A stretch of DNA of 64,000 bases, from contig CAMAVQ010000007.1 of NCBI GenBank assembly GCA_945861755.1, positions 1-64,000 on the forward strand, given 5' to 3'. The notes below the pieces were generated by a model that searched no databases, was not told where the DNA came from, and worked only from the letters and a program-made list of their open reading frames with translations. The DNA comes from Gemmatimonas phototrophica (GTDB taxonomy: Bacteria; Latescibacterota; UBA2968; UBA8231). The stretch's first letter is position 1. The number at the start of each line of letters is the position of its first letter. Position numbers and translations under genes: made by a program. Below are positions 9,262 through 19,188 of this stretch, piece by piece.

Positions 9262-11868
9262 ATGAAAAACTATTGGAAGCAGTTGCTGATCCTGGCCCTC
9301 ATCGCCCTCTCCGGATATTACCTGTATCCGACCGTTCAGTTCTACGGGTTGTCCCCGGACCAGCGCGAGGCCCTGCGCCAGAACAACCCGACCCAGTTCT
9401 ACGATCAGCACAAGGACGCCATCAACCTGGGCCTCGATTTGCAGGGCGGCATCTACCTGGTGCTGGAGGTGGATCTCAGCCAGCTGCCTCCCGACCAGGC
9501 CCAGGATGCGGTGCAGCGGGCCCTGGAAGTCATCCGCAACCGCGTCGACCAATTCGGCGTGGCCGAGCCCACCATCCAGCGCGAGGGGGCCAACCGCATC
9601 ATCATCGAGTTGCCCGGCATCCAGGACATCGAGCGGGCCAAGGCGCTGGTCGGTCAGACCGCCCTGCTCGAGTTTCAGATGGTGGAGCCGGCCGCCGAGC
9701 GCGACCGCCTGCTCCAGCGCCTCAACACCGTCCTGGGAGGGACAGCGGCAGCTGATAGCGCCGGGCAGAAACCGGAGGAACAGAGCCTCTTCGGCGAGGG
9801 TAAATCCCAGCCCGCCGCCGCCGGCACCAACCTGCTCTCGCTGCTTTCCTCTTATAACGGCGAGGTGGTGGTCGCCGCCCTAGAAATGCCCCGGGTGAAG
9901 AATATGCTGGAAGGCCGGCGCGCCGCCGAAGCCACCCCCGGCGACGTGGAATTCCTCTTCAGCAGCAAACCAGAAGGCCCTCCGGGCAACCAATTCTACC
10001 GGCTCCACCTGGTGCGCAAGCGGCCCGAGATGACCGGGGCGGTGATCAAGGACGCCCAGGTATCGGTGGGCCAAAGCGTCGAGTACATGGGCCAGCCCAT
10101 CGTCGACTTTGCCACCTCCGACGAGGGGGCCAACACCCTGCGGCGGGTCACCGGAGCCCACATCGACGAGCGCATGGCCATCGTGCTCGACGGCACGATC
10201 TATTCGGCGCCCACCATCCAGGGCAAGATCCCCAATGGCCGCGGCATCATCACCGGCAGCGGCACCCAGGAGGAGGCCAAGGACCTGGCCATCGTGCTGC
10301 GGGCTGGTGCCCTGCCCGCCAAGGTGGACATCATCGAAGACCGCACCGTCGGCCCTTCCCTGGGCCGCGACTCAGTGGAGCAGGGCAAAACGGCCTTCAT
10401 GATCGCCACCGCCCTGGTCGCCCTCTTCATGATTCTATACTATCGCGCTGCCGGCGTGGTGGCCGACATCGCCCTGGGCCTCAACATCTTCTTCCTGCTG
10501 AGCATCCTGGCCTACTTCCACTCCACCCTCACTCTGCCCGGCCTGGCCGGCATCGTGCTGACAGTGGGCATGGCGGTGGATACCAACGTGCTGATCTTTG
10601 AGCGCATCCGCGAGGAGTTACGAGCTGGACGAACCGTGCGCGCCGCCATCGACTCGGGTTACCAACACGCCATGTCAGCCATCGTCGACTCCAACGTGAC
10701 TACCCTGATTGCCGGCATCGTCCTCTACCAGTTCGGCACCGGTCCCATCCGCGGTTTCGCCCTTACCCTCTGTGTGGGCATCATCACCAGCCTCTTCACC
10801 GGCATCTTCGTCACCCGCGCCATTTTCAACGCCTTCACCCGCAACACCAAGGCGACCACCCTCAGCATCGGCCCCATCAACGCTCTGGCTGGCCTGAAGA
10901 TCCCCTTCATGCGCTGGCGCAAGGTGGCTGCCTGGGGCTTCTCCGCCTTCCTGCTGGGGGTGGGCCTGATCTCCGTCGTCGGGGTCAACGGCCTCAAGAC
11001 CGGCATCGACTTCGCCGGCGGCACCGTGCTCGAATTACACTTCGACCCTGCGGTGAGCATCGACCAGGTGCGCGGCCAACTGGGCCGGGTGCAGGTGGGC
11101 AACCGCAGCCTGGACCTGAGCAGCACCGAAATCAAGCAGTTCGGCTCTGCCAATAATCTGTTGTTGCGTATCTCCGAAGGGGAGAGCGGCACCGAGGTCG
11201 CCGACGCCCTCAAGAGCACCCTCAAGACCGCCTTTGCCAGCAGCATCAAGAGCGAGCAGGACTGGGTGCGCCGCCAGGAAAAGGTGGGGCCCAAGATCGG
11301 CCAGGAATTGAGCATGAATGCCCTGCGCGCGGTGATGACCTCACTAGTGCTGACCATGATCTACCTGGCCGTGCGCTTTCGGGTCCAGAAGGACCGGATC
11401 GGCCCCCACGGCCTGACGTGGGGCGCCGCCGCGGTGCTGGCCACCTTCCACGACGTGCTCATCACCCTGGGCATCATCTCGCTTTTCAGCATCGAATTGA
11501 GCCTGGGGGTGGTAGCGGCCCTGTTGACCATCGTCGGGTACTCGCTCAACGACACCATCGTGGTTTTTGACCGCATCCGCGAGATGTTGCAGGGACGCGG
11601 CCGGGAGAGCTTCTTCACCAAGGAGAACTTCACCGAGCTGCTCAACATGGCCGTCAACCAGACCTTCAGTCGCACCACCATCACCGGTATGACCACCTTG
11701 ATGTCGCTGGTCGTGCTGATGGTCTGGGGTGGCGAGGTGAATCGCGACTTTGTCACCGTGCTGCTCTTTGGCCTGGTGGTGGGCACCTACTCCTCCATTT
11801 TCGTGGCCAGTCCCATCCTGCTGGTGTTGAGCAAGTTCGAAGAGGCCAAGCAGAGCCGCCGGCCCTGA
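9262..11868 (+). CDS. secDF: Fused protein translocase subunit SecDF
   Basis: SecD half INLGLDLQGGIYLVLEV, GMAVDTNVLIFERIREEL; SecF half TGIDFAGGTVLELHF, IVGYSLNDTIVVFDRIREML, SRTTITGMTTL in one 868-aa ORF. Confidence 0.95.
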   Translation: MKNYWKQLLILALIALSGYYLYPTVQFYGLSPDQREALRQNNPTQFYDQHKDAINLGLDLQGGIYLVLEVDLSQLPPDQAQDAVQRALEVIRNRVDQFGVAEPTIQREGANRIIIELPGIQDIERAKALVGQTALLEFQMVEPAAERDRLLQRLNTVLGGTAAADSAGQKPEEQSLFGEGKSQPAAAGTNLLSLLSSYNGEVVVAALEMPRVKNMLEGRRAAEATPGDVEFLFSSKPEGPPGNQFYRLHLVRKRPEMTGAVIKDAQVSVGQSVEYMGQPIVDFATSDEGANTLRRVTGAHIDERMAIVLDGTIYSAPTIQGKIPNGRGIITGSGTQEEAKDLAIVLRAGALPAKVDIIEDRTVGPSLGRDSVEQGKTAFMIATALVALFMILYYRAAGVVADIALGLNIFFLLSILAYFHSTLTLPGLAGIVLTVGMAVDTNVLIFERIREELRAGRTVRAAIDSGYQHAMSAIVDSNVTTLIAGIVLYQFGTGPIRGFALTLCVGIITSLFTGIFVTRAIFNAFTRNTKATTLSIGPINALAGLKIPFMRWRKVAAWGFSAFLLGVGLISVVGVNGLKTGIDFAGGTVLELHFDPAVSIDQVRGQLGRVQVGNRSLDLSSTEIKQFGSANNLLLRISEGESGTEVADALKSTLKTAFASSIKSEQDWVRRQEKVGPKIGQELSMNALRAVMTSLVLTMIYLAVRFRVQKDRIGPHGLTWGAAAVLATFHDVLITLGIISLFSIELSLGVVAALLTIVGYSLNDTIVVFDRIREMLQGRGRESFFTKENFTELLNMAVNQTFSRTTITGMTTLMSLVVLMVWGGEVNRDFVTVLLFGLVVGTYSSIFVASPILLVLSKFEEAKQSRRP

Positions 11869-11875
11869 CAAGGGC

Positions 11876-13096
11876 GTGAAAAACTTTGCCCTCTGCAGCC
11901 TGGTCCTGCTGCTGGCGGCCCTAGGACCGCAACGGGTCCAGCACGGCCTTTTTGACGCTGCTTGGGCCCTGGGCACCCTGATGCTGGTGGCCTTCCTAGC
12001 CCAGCGGGCCGCTGCCAGTCTGCGCCTGCCCGCCCTGACTGGCTGGGTGGCTGCCGGCCTGCTGCTGGGACCGGCCCTGCTCAAGCTGATCCCTCCTGCC
12101 CCCACCCTCCATCTGATCCACGCCTTCGCCGCCATCTGGGTCGGGTTCTGTGCCGGCCTGGATTTCTCCCGCCCGGTGGTGGGATGGCGGCCGACAGCGG
12201 CCATTGCCCTCTCCACCCTGGGGGTTTTCCTCGCCGTAGGTGCGGCCCTGGCCCTGCTGGTGGGGATCCCTTGGGAACTGGCCCTGATCATCGGGGCCCT
12301 TACCAGCTTGTGGGGCCCCTTCACCATCCCGGCGGTGATCGCCGATCCCCAGGCGGTTTCCTGGAGCCTGGTGGGCAACGGCTGCGGCCTGCTGCTGCTC
12401 AGCGCCCTGCTCCTGCTCTTGCAGGGCCAGGGCCTGTTGCCATCCACGGTGCTGACCTTTGTCGGCGCGCTGTGGGCCTCGCTGCTGGCCGGCGCTCTGG
12501 TCGGCGGTCTCTTGGGCTGGATGCGGGTGTGTACTACGCCTCGGGCCACCCTGGTGGGCCTGGGTGGCACCTTCCTGCTCAGCGCCCTGGTGATCGACCA
12601 ATTCCAGCTCTATGCCCTGCTTTTTGGTTTTGCTGCCGGCTGGGGGATGACCCGGCAGCCCGACCAGCGCCAGCAGGTGGAACCTAGAGCGCGGGCGGTC
12701 CAGCCCCTCTTCGCCATGCTTTTTTTCGCCCTGGCCGGGGCGGTTCTCGATCCGCGGACCCTATGGCCCCCGGTGACGACCCTGGTCCAGATCGCCCTGG
12801 TCCAGGTCCTGGCCCTCATCTTGTTGAGAGGTTGGGCGCTGGGCCGCCTGGCCCCGGCTGTCCCTGGCGCTCCCCGGCCCCGCACCTGGCTGCTCTTGCC
12901 CAAGGCGGCCCTGCTCTTCGAGTTGATCTATCATCCCGGCGGCGGCCTGGCCGAATTGCTGCCCGCCGAACCAGCCCGCCTGTTGCGGCAGACCGCTCTG
13001 GCCGAGCTGCTGGTGCATGCCTTTGTGCTGGCGGTCCTGGCCTTCCTGCTCTACCGCCCCTGGCGGCGGATCCCCGACTCGATTGTGCAGGGATAG
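11876..13096 (+). CDS. Polytopic membrane protein, cation:proton antiporter-like
   Basis: GTG start; about 12 hydrophobic segments; RLPALTGWVAAGLLLGPALLKL resembles Na+/H+ exchanger N-terminus. Confidence 0.6.
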   Translation: MKNFALCSLVLLLAALGPQRVQHGLFDAAWALGTLMLVAFLAQRAAASLRLPALTGWVAAGLLLGPALLKLIPPAPTLHLIHAFAAIWVGFCAGLDFSRPVVGWRPTAAIALSTLGVFLAVGAALALLVGIPWELALIIGALTSLWGPFTIPAVIADPQAVSWSLVGNGCGLLLLSALLLLLQGQGLLPSTVLTFVGALWASLLAGALVGGLLGWMRVCTTPRATLVGLGGTFLLSALVIDQFQLYALLFGFAAGWGMTRQPDQRQQVEPRARAVQPLFAMLFFALAGAVLDPRTLWPPVTTLVQIALVQVLALILLRGWALGRLAPAVPGAPRPRTWLLLPKAALLFELIYHPGGGLAELLPAEPARLLRQTALAELLVHAFVLAVLAFLLYRPWRRIPDSIVQG

Positions 13097-13130
13097 GCCG
13101 CTCCTTATATTCTATGTTTCTCAGTATTTT

Positions 13131-13820
13131 ATGGACGCGATTCGAGCAAATTGGCAGACGCTGCAGGAGCGGATCACCCGGGCCGCTCTCGCCGTTGGCC
13201 GCATCCCAGAAGAGATCCAGGTGGTGGCGGTGACCAAGACCCGCACCCCTCAGGAGGTGGAGGCCGCCCTGCGCTGCGGCCTGCGCCTGGTCGGTGAGAA
13301 CCGGGTCCAGGAGGCGGCGGCCAAAAAAGATCAAGTACACTTGGAGGCCCGCTGGCACCTTATCGGCCACCTGCAGACCAACAAAGCGGCCAAGGCAGTG
13401 GAACTCTTCGACCTAGTCGAGTCGGTGGACAACCTTCACCTGGCCTCCGAACTGGACCGGCGGGCAGGTCAGGTAGGCCGCACCCTGGAAGTCCTGATCC
13501 AAGTCAACACCTCGGGCGCTCCGCAACAATCGGGAGCGCCTCCCGAGCAGCTTCCCGAATTGGCCGCCAAACTGGTGACGCTGCCGCACCTGCGGTTGCG
13601 CGGGCTGATGACCATTGGCGCCTATAGCCCCGAAGAACGGCTCGTGCGCGCTTGCTTCAGCCGGCTCCGCCAACTGCGCGACCAGCTGGCCTCTCAGCTG
13701 CCGCAGGCCGACTGGGGCTGGCTGTCCATGGGCATGAGCGGGGACTTTGAACTGGCCATCGCCGAGGGATCGAATCTGTTGCGCCTGGGCACGGCGCTCT
13801 TCGGCGCGCGCCAGGCCTGA
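13131..13820 (+). CDS. yggS: YggS family PLP homeostasis protein
   Basis: VVAVTKTRTPQEVEAALRCGLRLVGENRVQEA, WHLIGHLQTNKAAKAV, LSMGMSGDFELAIAEGSNLLRLGTALFG. Confidence 0.93.
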   Translation: MDAIRANWQTLQERITRAALAVGRIPEEIQVVAVTKTRTPQEVEAALRCGLRLVGENRVQEAAAKKDQVHLEARWHLIGHLQTNKAAKAVELFDLVESVDNLHLASELDRRAGQVGRTLEVLIQVNTSGAPQQSGAPPEQLPELAAKLVTLPHLRLRGLMTIGAYSPEERLVRACFSRLRQLRDQLASQLPQADWGWLSMGMSGDFELAIAEGSNLLRLGTALFGARQA

Positions 13821-13841
13821 AAACCACAGACGAGGGAAAGC

Positions 13842-14126
13842 GTGTTCGACCACAGCTATTTCACCGGCGGCGTAATCGGCATCCTCATCTCCCTGATCGG
13901 CATCTACAAGTGGATCATCATCATCCGGGTGCTGATCTCCTGGATCAATCCAGATCCGTATAACCCCATCGTCCAGTTCCTGCGGGCCATCACCGATCCG
14001 CCGCTGGAGTGGATGCGGCGTATCATGCCGCGTTTTCTGTGGTCCACGGGCCTGGATTTCACCCCGCTGCTGCTGATCGTGCTCCTCCAGGTCATCGTGT
14101 TATTCCTCGAGAGCATTCGCGTCTGA
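13842..14126 (+). CDS. yggT: YggT family membrane protein
   Basis: IIIIRVLISWINPDPYNPIVQFLRAITDPPLEWMRRIMP. Confidence 0.85.
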   Translation: MFDHSYFTGGVIGILISLIGIYKWIIIIRVLISWINPDPYNPIVQFLRAITDPPLEWMRRIMPRFLWSTGLDFTPLLLIVLLQVIVLFLESIRV

Positions 14127-14139
14127 AGCTAATGCCGGT

Positions 14140-17100
14140 ATGACTGAAAAAAAGCGTTTCGCCGATGTCCCCTCCCAGGTGGACTTTCCCAGGCAGGAAG
14201 AGCAGATCCTGCGCCTGTGGGAGGAGTTGAAGGTCTTTGCCCGCTCGGTGGAGAGCCGGCCCGCTGCCAAGCCTTTTGTTTTCTATGACGGCCCGCCTTT
14301 TGCCAGCGGTCTGCCCCACTACGGCCATCTGCTGGCTTCCATCATCAAGGACGTGGTGCCCCGCTACTGGACCATGCGCGGCTACCGCGTGGAGCGGCGC
14401 TTCGGCTGGGACTGCCACGGCCTGCCGGTAGAGAACGAGGCCGAGCAGCAGCTGGGTCTCAAGTCGCGGCGCGATATCCTGAGTTACGGGGTAGGGGAGT
14501 TCAACGAATTCTGCCGCACCCTGGTGTTGCGCTACACCGCCGAATGGAAGCGCCTCATCGACCGGGTGGGCCGCTGGGTGGACTGGGATAACCAGTACCG
14601 CACCATGGACCTCGAATACATGGAGTCCATCTGGTGGGTGTTCAAGACCCTGTGGGACAAGGGACTGATCTACGAGGGGTACAAATCCCTGGCCTATTGT
14701 CCGCGCTGTGCCACGCCGCTGTCCAACTTTGAGGTCAACCTGGCCTACCGCGAAGCCCAGGACCCCTCCATCACCCTGCGCTTTTTGGTGCGGGGCCAGG
14801 AGCGCACCTTTCTGCTGGCCTGGACCACCACCCCCTGGACCCTGCCCTCCAACATGGCCCTGGCCGTGGGCCGCGATATCCCCTACGTGCGGGCCCGGAT
14901 GCAGAACGGCGAGAGCCTGGTGCTGGCCCGAGCCCTGGTGGATAAGGTCCTCGAAAAACACCGCGACCAGTTGGTCGGCCTCGACGAGGTGGCCGTCGAC
15001 GAGGTGCTGGGCTGGACCTACGAACCCCTCTTTCCCTACTTCGCCGACCAGCGGGCCAAGGGTGCCTTCCGGGTGGTGGCCGCCGACTTTGTCTCCACCG
15101 AAGACGGCACCGGCATCGTACATGTGGCCCCCGGCTTCGGCGAGGCCGACTATCAGCTGGGTCTACAAGAAAGCATCCCGGTGGTCTGCCCCATCGACGA
15201 GGACTGCTGCTTCACTGCCGAGGTCGCCGACTACCAGGGGCAGTTCGTCAAGGAGGCCGATACGCCCATCATCCGCCGGCTGCGGGCCGCCGGGCAGCTC
15301 TTCGCCGAGGGTTCACTGGTACATACCTACCCCTTCTGCTGGCGTTGCGACTCGCCGCTGATCTACCGGACCATCTCCACCTGGTTCGTGCGAGTGGAGG
15401 CGATCAAGGAGCGCATGGTGGCCGCCAACCAGCAGATCTGGTGGATCCCCGAACACATCAAACCGGGCCGCTTCGGCAAGTGGCTGGAAGGGGCGCGCGA
15501 CTGGGCCATCAGCCGCAACCGCTACTGGGGCACCCCGCTGCCGGTATGGCGCAACGAGGAGACCGGGGAAACCCTGTGTGTGGGCAGCCGCGCCGAGCTG
15601 GAACGCCTCAGCGGCAGTGGCGTGATGGACCTGCACAAACACTGCATCGACCAGCTCGAGTTGCCCTCGCCCACTGGGAAAGGCGTGCTCAAACGGGTCC
15701 CCCAGGTGCTCGACTGCTGGTTCGAATCGGGGGCCATGCCCTACGCCCAGAGCCACTATCCCTTTGAGAACAGCGAGCGTTGGCAGCACAATTTTCCGGC
15801 CGACTTCATCTCCGAGGGTCTAGATCAGACGCGCGGCTGGTTCTACACCCTCATGGTGCTGGGGGCGGCCCTCTTCGACAAGCCGGCCTTCAAGAACTGC
15901 ATCGTCTCGGGGATGCTGCTGGCCGAGGACGGCCGCAAGATGAGCAAGCGGCTGAAGAACTACCCCGAGCCCACCGAGATGCTCGACAGGTACGGGGCCG
16001 ACGCGCTGCGCCTGTACCTGCTCGATTCGGCAGCCATGAAGGCCGAGGAATTGCGGCTCACTGAAACCGGCATCAAGGAGAGTCTGCGGGCGGTGATCCT
16101 GCCCCTGTGGAACGCCTACAGCTTTTTCGTCACCTACGCCAACATCGACGGCTGGACCCCCGACAAGGGGCAAGGCGTGCAGTCCACCCACCAGCTCGAC
16201 CGCTGGGTGCTCTCGGAGTTACAGACCCTGATCCACACCATCAATACCGAGATGGAGGCGTACCGGCTCTACAAAACCGTGCCGGCCATGGTTGAATTTG
16301 TCGACCGGCTGACCAACTGGTATATCCGCCGCAGCCGCCGGCGCTTCTGGAAATCCGACGACGACCAGGACAAGGCCTCGGCCTACGCCACCCTCTACCA
16401 GGTGCTGGTGGAATTCACCAAGACCCTGGCCCCGGTGCTGCCCTTTGTCAGCGAGGTTGTCTACCAGAATCTGGTGCGCAACTGGAACCCGCAGGCCCCC
16501 GAAAGCGTCCACCTGTGCGACATGCCCCAGGCCCAGGAGCACCGCCGCGATCCGCGCCTTGAGGCCCAGATGGAACTGGCCATCCACGCGGTGGCCCTGG
16601 GCCGGGCCCTGCGCAGCAAACACAATCTCAAGACCCGCCAGCCCCTGCGCTGCCTGTATCTGTTATCCCCCGACGCGGCCAGTCGCGCCGGCTTGGAGGA
16701 GATGCGCGGGGTGATCGCCGAGGAACTCAACGTCAAGGAAGTGCTGCTGGTCGAGGACGAGACGGCCCTGAGCGAGATCTCCTACAAGCCCAATTTCCGC
16801 ACCCTGGGCCCCCGCTTCGGCAAGCAGATGAAAGAAGTGGCTACCCTTATCCAGGCCCTGACCCCGGCCCAGGTGCGGCACCTGGCCGAGGGTGGGCAGC
16901 TGGAGGTGGCCGGTGGACAGCTAGGCATCGGGGATGTGGAGGTGCAGCGCCGCGAGAAAGAGGGCGTGGTCGCTGCGGTAGAGGGCAATCTGGGAGTGGG
17001 GCTCGATATCCAATTAGACGAGGAGCTGGTATCCGAATGTACGGCCCGCGAGTTTGTCAACCGCGTGCAGAACATGCGCAAGGACGCCGGTCTGGAAGTG

Positions 17101-17295
17101 GCCGACCGCATCCGCCTGTGGGCGCAGGGCGACGAAAACGTGGAACGCGCCGTCCAGACCCACCGCGCCTACATCACCGCCGAAACCCTGGCGGTGGAAA
17201 TGGAACTGGGGGTATTGCCAGCCTCTTCTCTGGCACAACAGGAATGGCAGGTAAATGACCTGCCCTGCACCATTGCCCTGGACCGGGCTAGCTGA
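14140..17295 (+). CDS. ileS: Isoleucine--tRNA ligase, type 2 (eukaryote-like)
   Basis: HYGH signature (GLPHYGHLLASIIKDVVPRY), FGWDCHGLPVE, LDCWFESGAMPYAQ, KMSKRLKNYPEP. Confidence 0.96.
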   Translation: MTEKKRFADVPSQVDFPRQEEQILRLWEELKVFARSVESRPAAKPFVFYDGPPFASGLPHYGHLLASIIKDVVPRYWTMRGYRVERRFGWDCHGLPVENEAEQQLGLKSRRDILSYGVGEFNEFCRTLVLRYTAEWKRLIDRVGRWVDWDNQYRTMDLEYMESIWWVFKTLWDKGLIYEGYKSLAYCPRCATPLSNFEVNLAYREAQDPSITLRFLVRGQERTFLLAWTTTPWTLPSNMALAVGRDIPYVRARMQNGESLVLARALVDKVLEKHRDQLVGLDEVAVDEVLGWTYEPLFPYFADQRAKGAFRVVAADFVSTEDGTGIVHVAPGFGEADYQLGLQESIPVVCPIDEDCCFTAEVADYQGQFVKEADTPIIRRLRAAGQLFAEGSLVHTYPFCWRCDSPLIYRTISTWFVRVEAIKERMVAANQQIWWIPEHIKPGRFGKWLEGARDWAISRNRYWGTPLPVWRNEETGETLCVGSRAELERLSGSGVMDLHKHCIDQLELPSPTGKGVLKRVPQVLDCWFESGAMPYAQSHYPFENSERWQHNFPADFISEGLDQTRGWFYTLMVLGAALFDKPAFKNCIVSGMLLAEDGRKMSKRLKNYPEPTEMLDRYGADALRLYLLDSAAMKAEELRLTETGIKESLRAVILPLWNAYSFFVTYANIDGWTPDKGQGVQSTHQLDRWVLSELQTLIHTINTEMEAYRLYKTVPAMVEFVDRLTNWYIRRSRRRFWKSDDDQDKASAYATLYQVLVEFTKTLAPVLPFVSEVVYQNLVRNWNPQAPESVHLCDMPQAQEHRRDPRLEAQMELAIHAVALGRALRSKHNLKTRQPLRCLYLLSPDAASRAGLEEMRGVIAEELNVKEVLLVEDETALSEISYKPNFRTLGPRFGKQMKEVATLIQALTPAQVRHLAEGGQLEVAGGQLGIGDVEVQRREKEGVVAAVEGNLGVGLDIQLDEELVSECTAREFVNRVQNMRKDAGLEVADRIRLWAQGDENVERAVQTHRAYITAETLAVEMELGVLPASSLAQQEWQVNDLPCTIALDRAS

Positions 17296-17318
17296 TAAGG
17301 GAGGATGTTGAGTTCAGC

Positions 17319-17699
17319 ATGAATGAAGTAGACCTGCAGCACTTCAAACAGCTCATTTTGGCCAAAAGGACCGAAGTGAGCCAGGATTTGGAGGAACGCC
17401 ACCGCGTCTCGCGCAGCGATGAGGCCCAGGAATCCTCGGAAGACCGCTCGGCCTATTCTCTGCACATGGCCGACCGCGGCACCGACGCCATGGAACGGGA
17501 GAAGAACATGTTGCTCGTCCAGCGCGAGGGCGACTACCTCGACTATCTCGAAGAGGCGCTGCAGCGTGTCGAGGCCGGGACCTACGGGCTGTGCCGCACC
17601 TGCAAAAGCGCCATCGCCCGAGCGCGGTTGGAGGCGGTGCCCACTGCCTCTCAGTGCATCGACTGCAAGAAAAAAAACGGCGACAGTCCGCAACCGTGA
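17319..17699 (+). CDS. TraR/DksA family zinc-finger transcriptional regulator
   Basis: YGLCRTCKSAIARARLEAVPTASQCIDCKKK. Confidence 0.9.
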   Translation: MNEVDLQHFKQLILAKRTEVSQDLEERHRVSRSDEAQESSEDRSAYSLHMADRGTDAMEREKNMLLVQREGDYLDYLEEALQRVEAGTYGLCRTCKSAIARARLEAVPTASQCIDCKKKNGDSPQP

Positions 17700-18187
17700 T
17701 CTGGCTCTGGCTGGCCCCCCTCATCCTGGCTCTCGATCAGCTCACCAAGTGGATGGTGGCCAGCACCATGGTCGAATCCCAATCCATCCCGGTCCTGGGT
17801 GACTTCTTCCGCCTGACCTTCATCCACAACCGCGGTGCCGCTTTTGGCATCGATGTGGGCAGTCCGCTCTTGCACCTGCTCTTTTCCCTGGTGGCTCTGG
17901 GCGCTCTGGGCTGGATGTTCTACACCGCCCCTCCGGGCGCACGGCTGTTGCGCTGCAGCCTGAGCATGGTGCTGGGCGGGGCGCTGGGCAATATCGTCGA
18001 CCGGATGCGCATCGAGAAGGTGGTCGACTTCTTCGATTTTGGCCTAGGCGACCTGCGTTGGCCGGTCTTCAACGTGGCCGACACCTTTGTCACCATCGGC
18101 ATCTTCTTGCTGGTCCTGACCTACAGCCGGACCCAGGAGGCAGAGACACCCGCCTCCAATCCTCATCCCCCCGGTGACCTGGCCTGA
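17696..18187 (+). CDS. lspA: Signal peptidase II
   Basis: LDQLTKWMV, FIHNRGAAFGI, GGALGNIVDRM, VVDFFDFGLGDLRWPVFNVADTFVTIGI; GTGA overlap with upstream gene. Confidence 0.94.
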   Translation: MIWLWLAPLILALDQLTKWMVASTMVESQSIPVLGDFFRLTFIHNRGAAFGIDVGSPLLHLLFSLVALGALGWMFYTAPPGARLLRCSLSMVLGGALGNIVDRMRIEKVVDFFDFGLGDLRWPVFNVADTFVTIGIFLLVLTYSRTQEAETPASNPHPPGDLA

Positions 18188-18203
18188 GCCGGGTCACCCC
18201 GCC

Positions 18204-19154
18204 ATGCGCTTAGAGGTGTCTCCCGAGGAGGCGCCGGAACGCCTCGACCTCTTCCTCAGCCGGCATTACCCCGACTTCTCCCGCAGCCGCCTCCAGGGGC
18301 TCATCAAGGAAGGGGCGGTGCGCGTCAACGGCCAGCCCGCCCGCTCCAGCTACCAGATCCGCCCCGCCGATTACATCGACCTGGAACTGCCTGCCCCCAC
18401 TGCGCTGGCGGTAGACCCCGAGGCCATCCCGCTTTCCATCATTTTTGAAGACGAGGATTTGCTGGTGCTGGACAAAGGGTCGGGCATGACTGTACATCCA
18501 GCTCCCGGCTCCTGGCAGGGCACCCTGGTCAACGCCTTGCTCCACCACTGCCATGACCTGTCGGGCATCAACGGGGTGCTGCGGCCCGGCATCGTGCACC
18601 GCCTCGACCGCGACACCACCGGCCTGCTGGTGGTGGCCAAAAACGACACCGCCCACCGCGCCCTGGCGGCCCAACTGCAGAGCCGCAAGCTGGAGCGGCG
18701 CTACAGCGCCTTGGTCTGGGGCCGGCCGCGCCTGTCTCCGGGCCGAATCGAAGCCCCGGTGGGTCGCCACCCCCGCGACCGCAAGAAGATGGGCGTCGTG
18801 GCCGGCGGCCGGGCCGCCCTCACCCACTACCAAGTGGCCGAGTCCTTCGCTTTCCTGAGCCTGCTGGACCTGCGCCTGGAGACCGGGCGCACTCACCAGA
18901 TCCGCGTCCACCTGCAACACCTGGGAAACCCGGTTTTCGGCGACCCGGTCTACGGGGGGCGTTCTCCCATCGGCGGCCTGCAGCCAGCCCAGCGCCTCCG
19001 GGCCGCGGAGCTGCTCTTGCTGATCACCCGCCAGGCCCTGCACGCCCGCAATCTGCGTTTTGCCCACCCCCGCAGCGGCGAGTGGCTGGAGTTCAGCGCC
19101 CCGCTGCCGGCGGACATGCAAACCCTGATCGCGGCGGTTCGCCAAAAGGACTGA
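18204..19154 (+). CDS. rluD: RluA/RluD family pseudouridine synthase
   Basis: S4 domain RLDLFLSRHYPDFSRSRLQGLIKEGAVRVNG; catalytic HRLDRDTTGLLVVAK; LRLETGRTHQIRVHL. Confidence 0.93.
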   Translation: MRLEVSPEEAPERLDLFLSRHYPDFSRSRLQGLIKEGAVRVNGQPARSSYQIRPADYIDLELPAPTALAVDPEAIPLSIIFEDEDLLVLDKGSGMTVHPAPGSWQGTLVNALLHHCHDLSGINGVLRPGIVHRLDRDTTGLLVVAKNDTAHRALAAQLQSRKLERRYSALVWGRPRLSPGRIEAPVGRHPRDRKKMGVVAGGRAALTHYQVAESFAFLSLLDLRLETGRTHQIRVHLQHLGNPVFGDPVYGGRSPIGGLQPAQRLRAAELLLLITRQALHARNLRFAHPRSGEWLEFSAPLPADMQTLIAAVRQKD

Positions 19155-19188
19155 GTCTGCGACCTGTTATCCAAAGCAAAGAATTTTT

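Noticed and set aside
11344-12570. 408-aa minus-strand ORF antisense to secDF/antiporter
   Set aside because: Arg/Pro/Ala-rich shadow ORF typical of high-GC DNA; no recognisable motifs.
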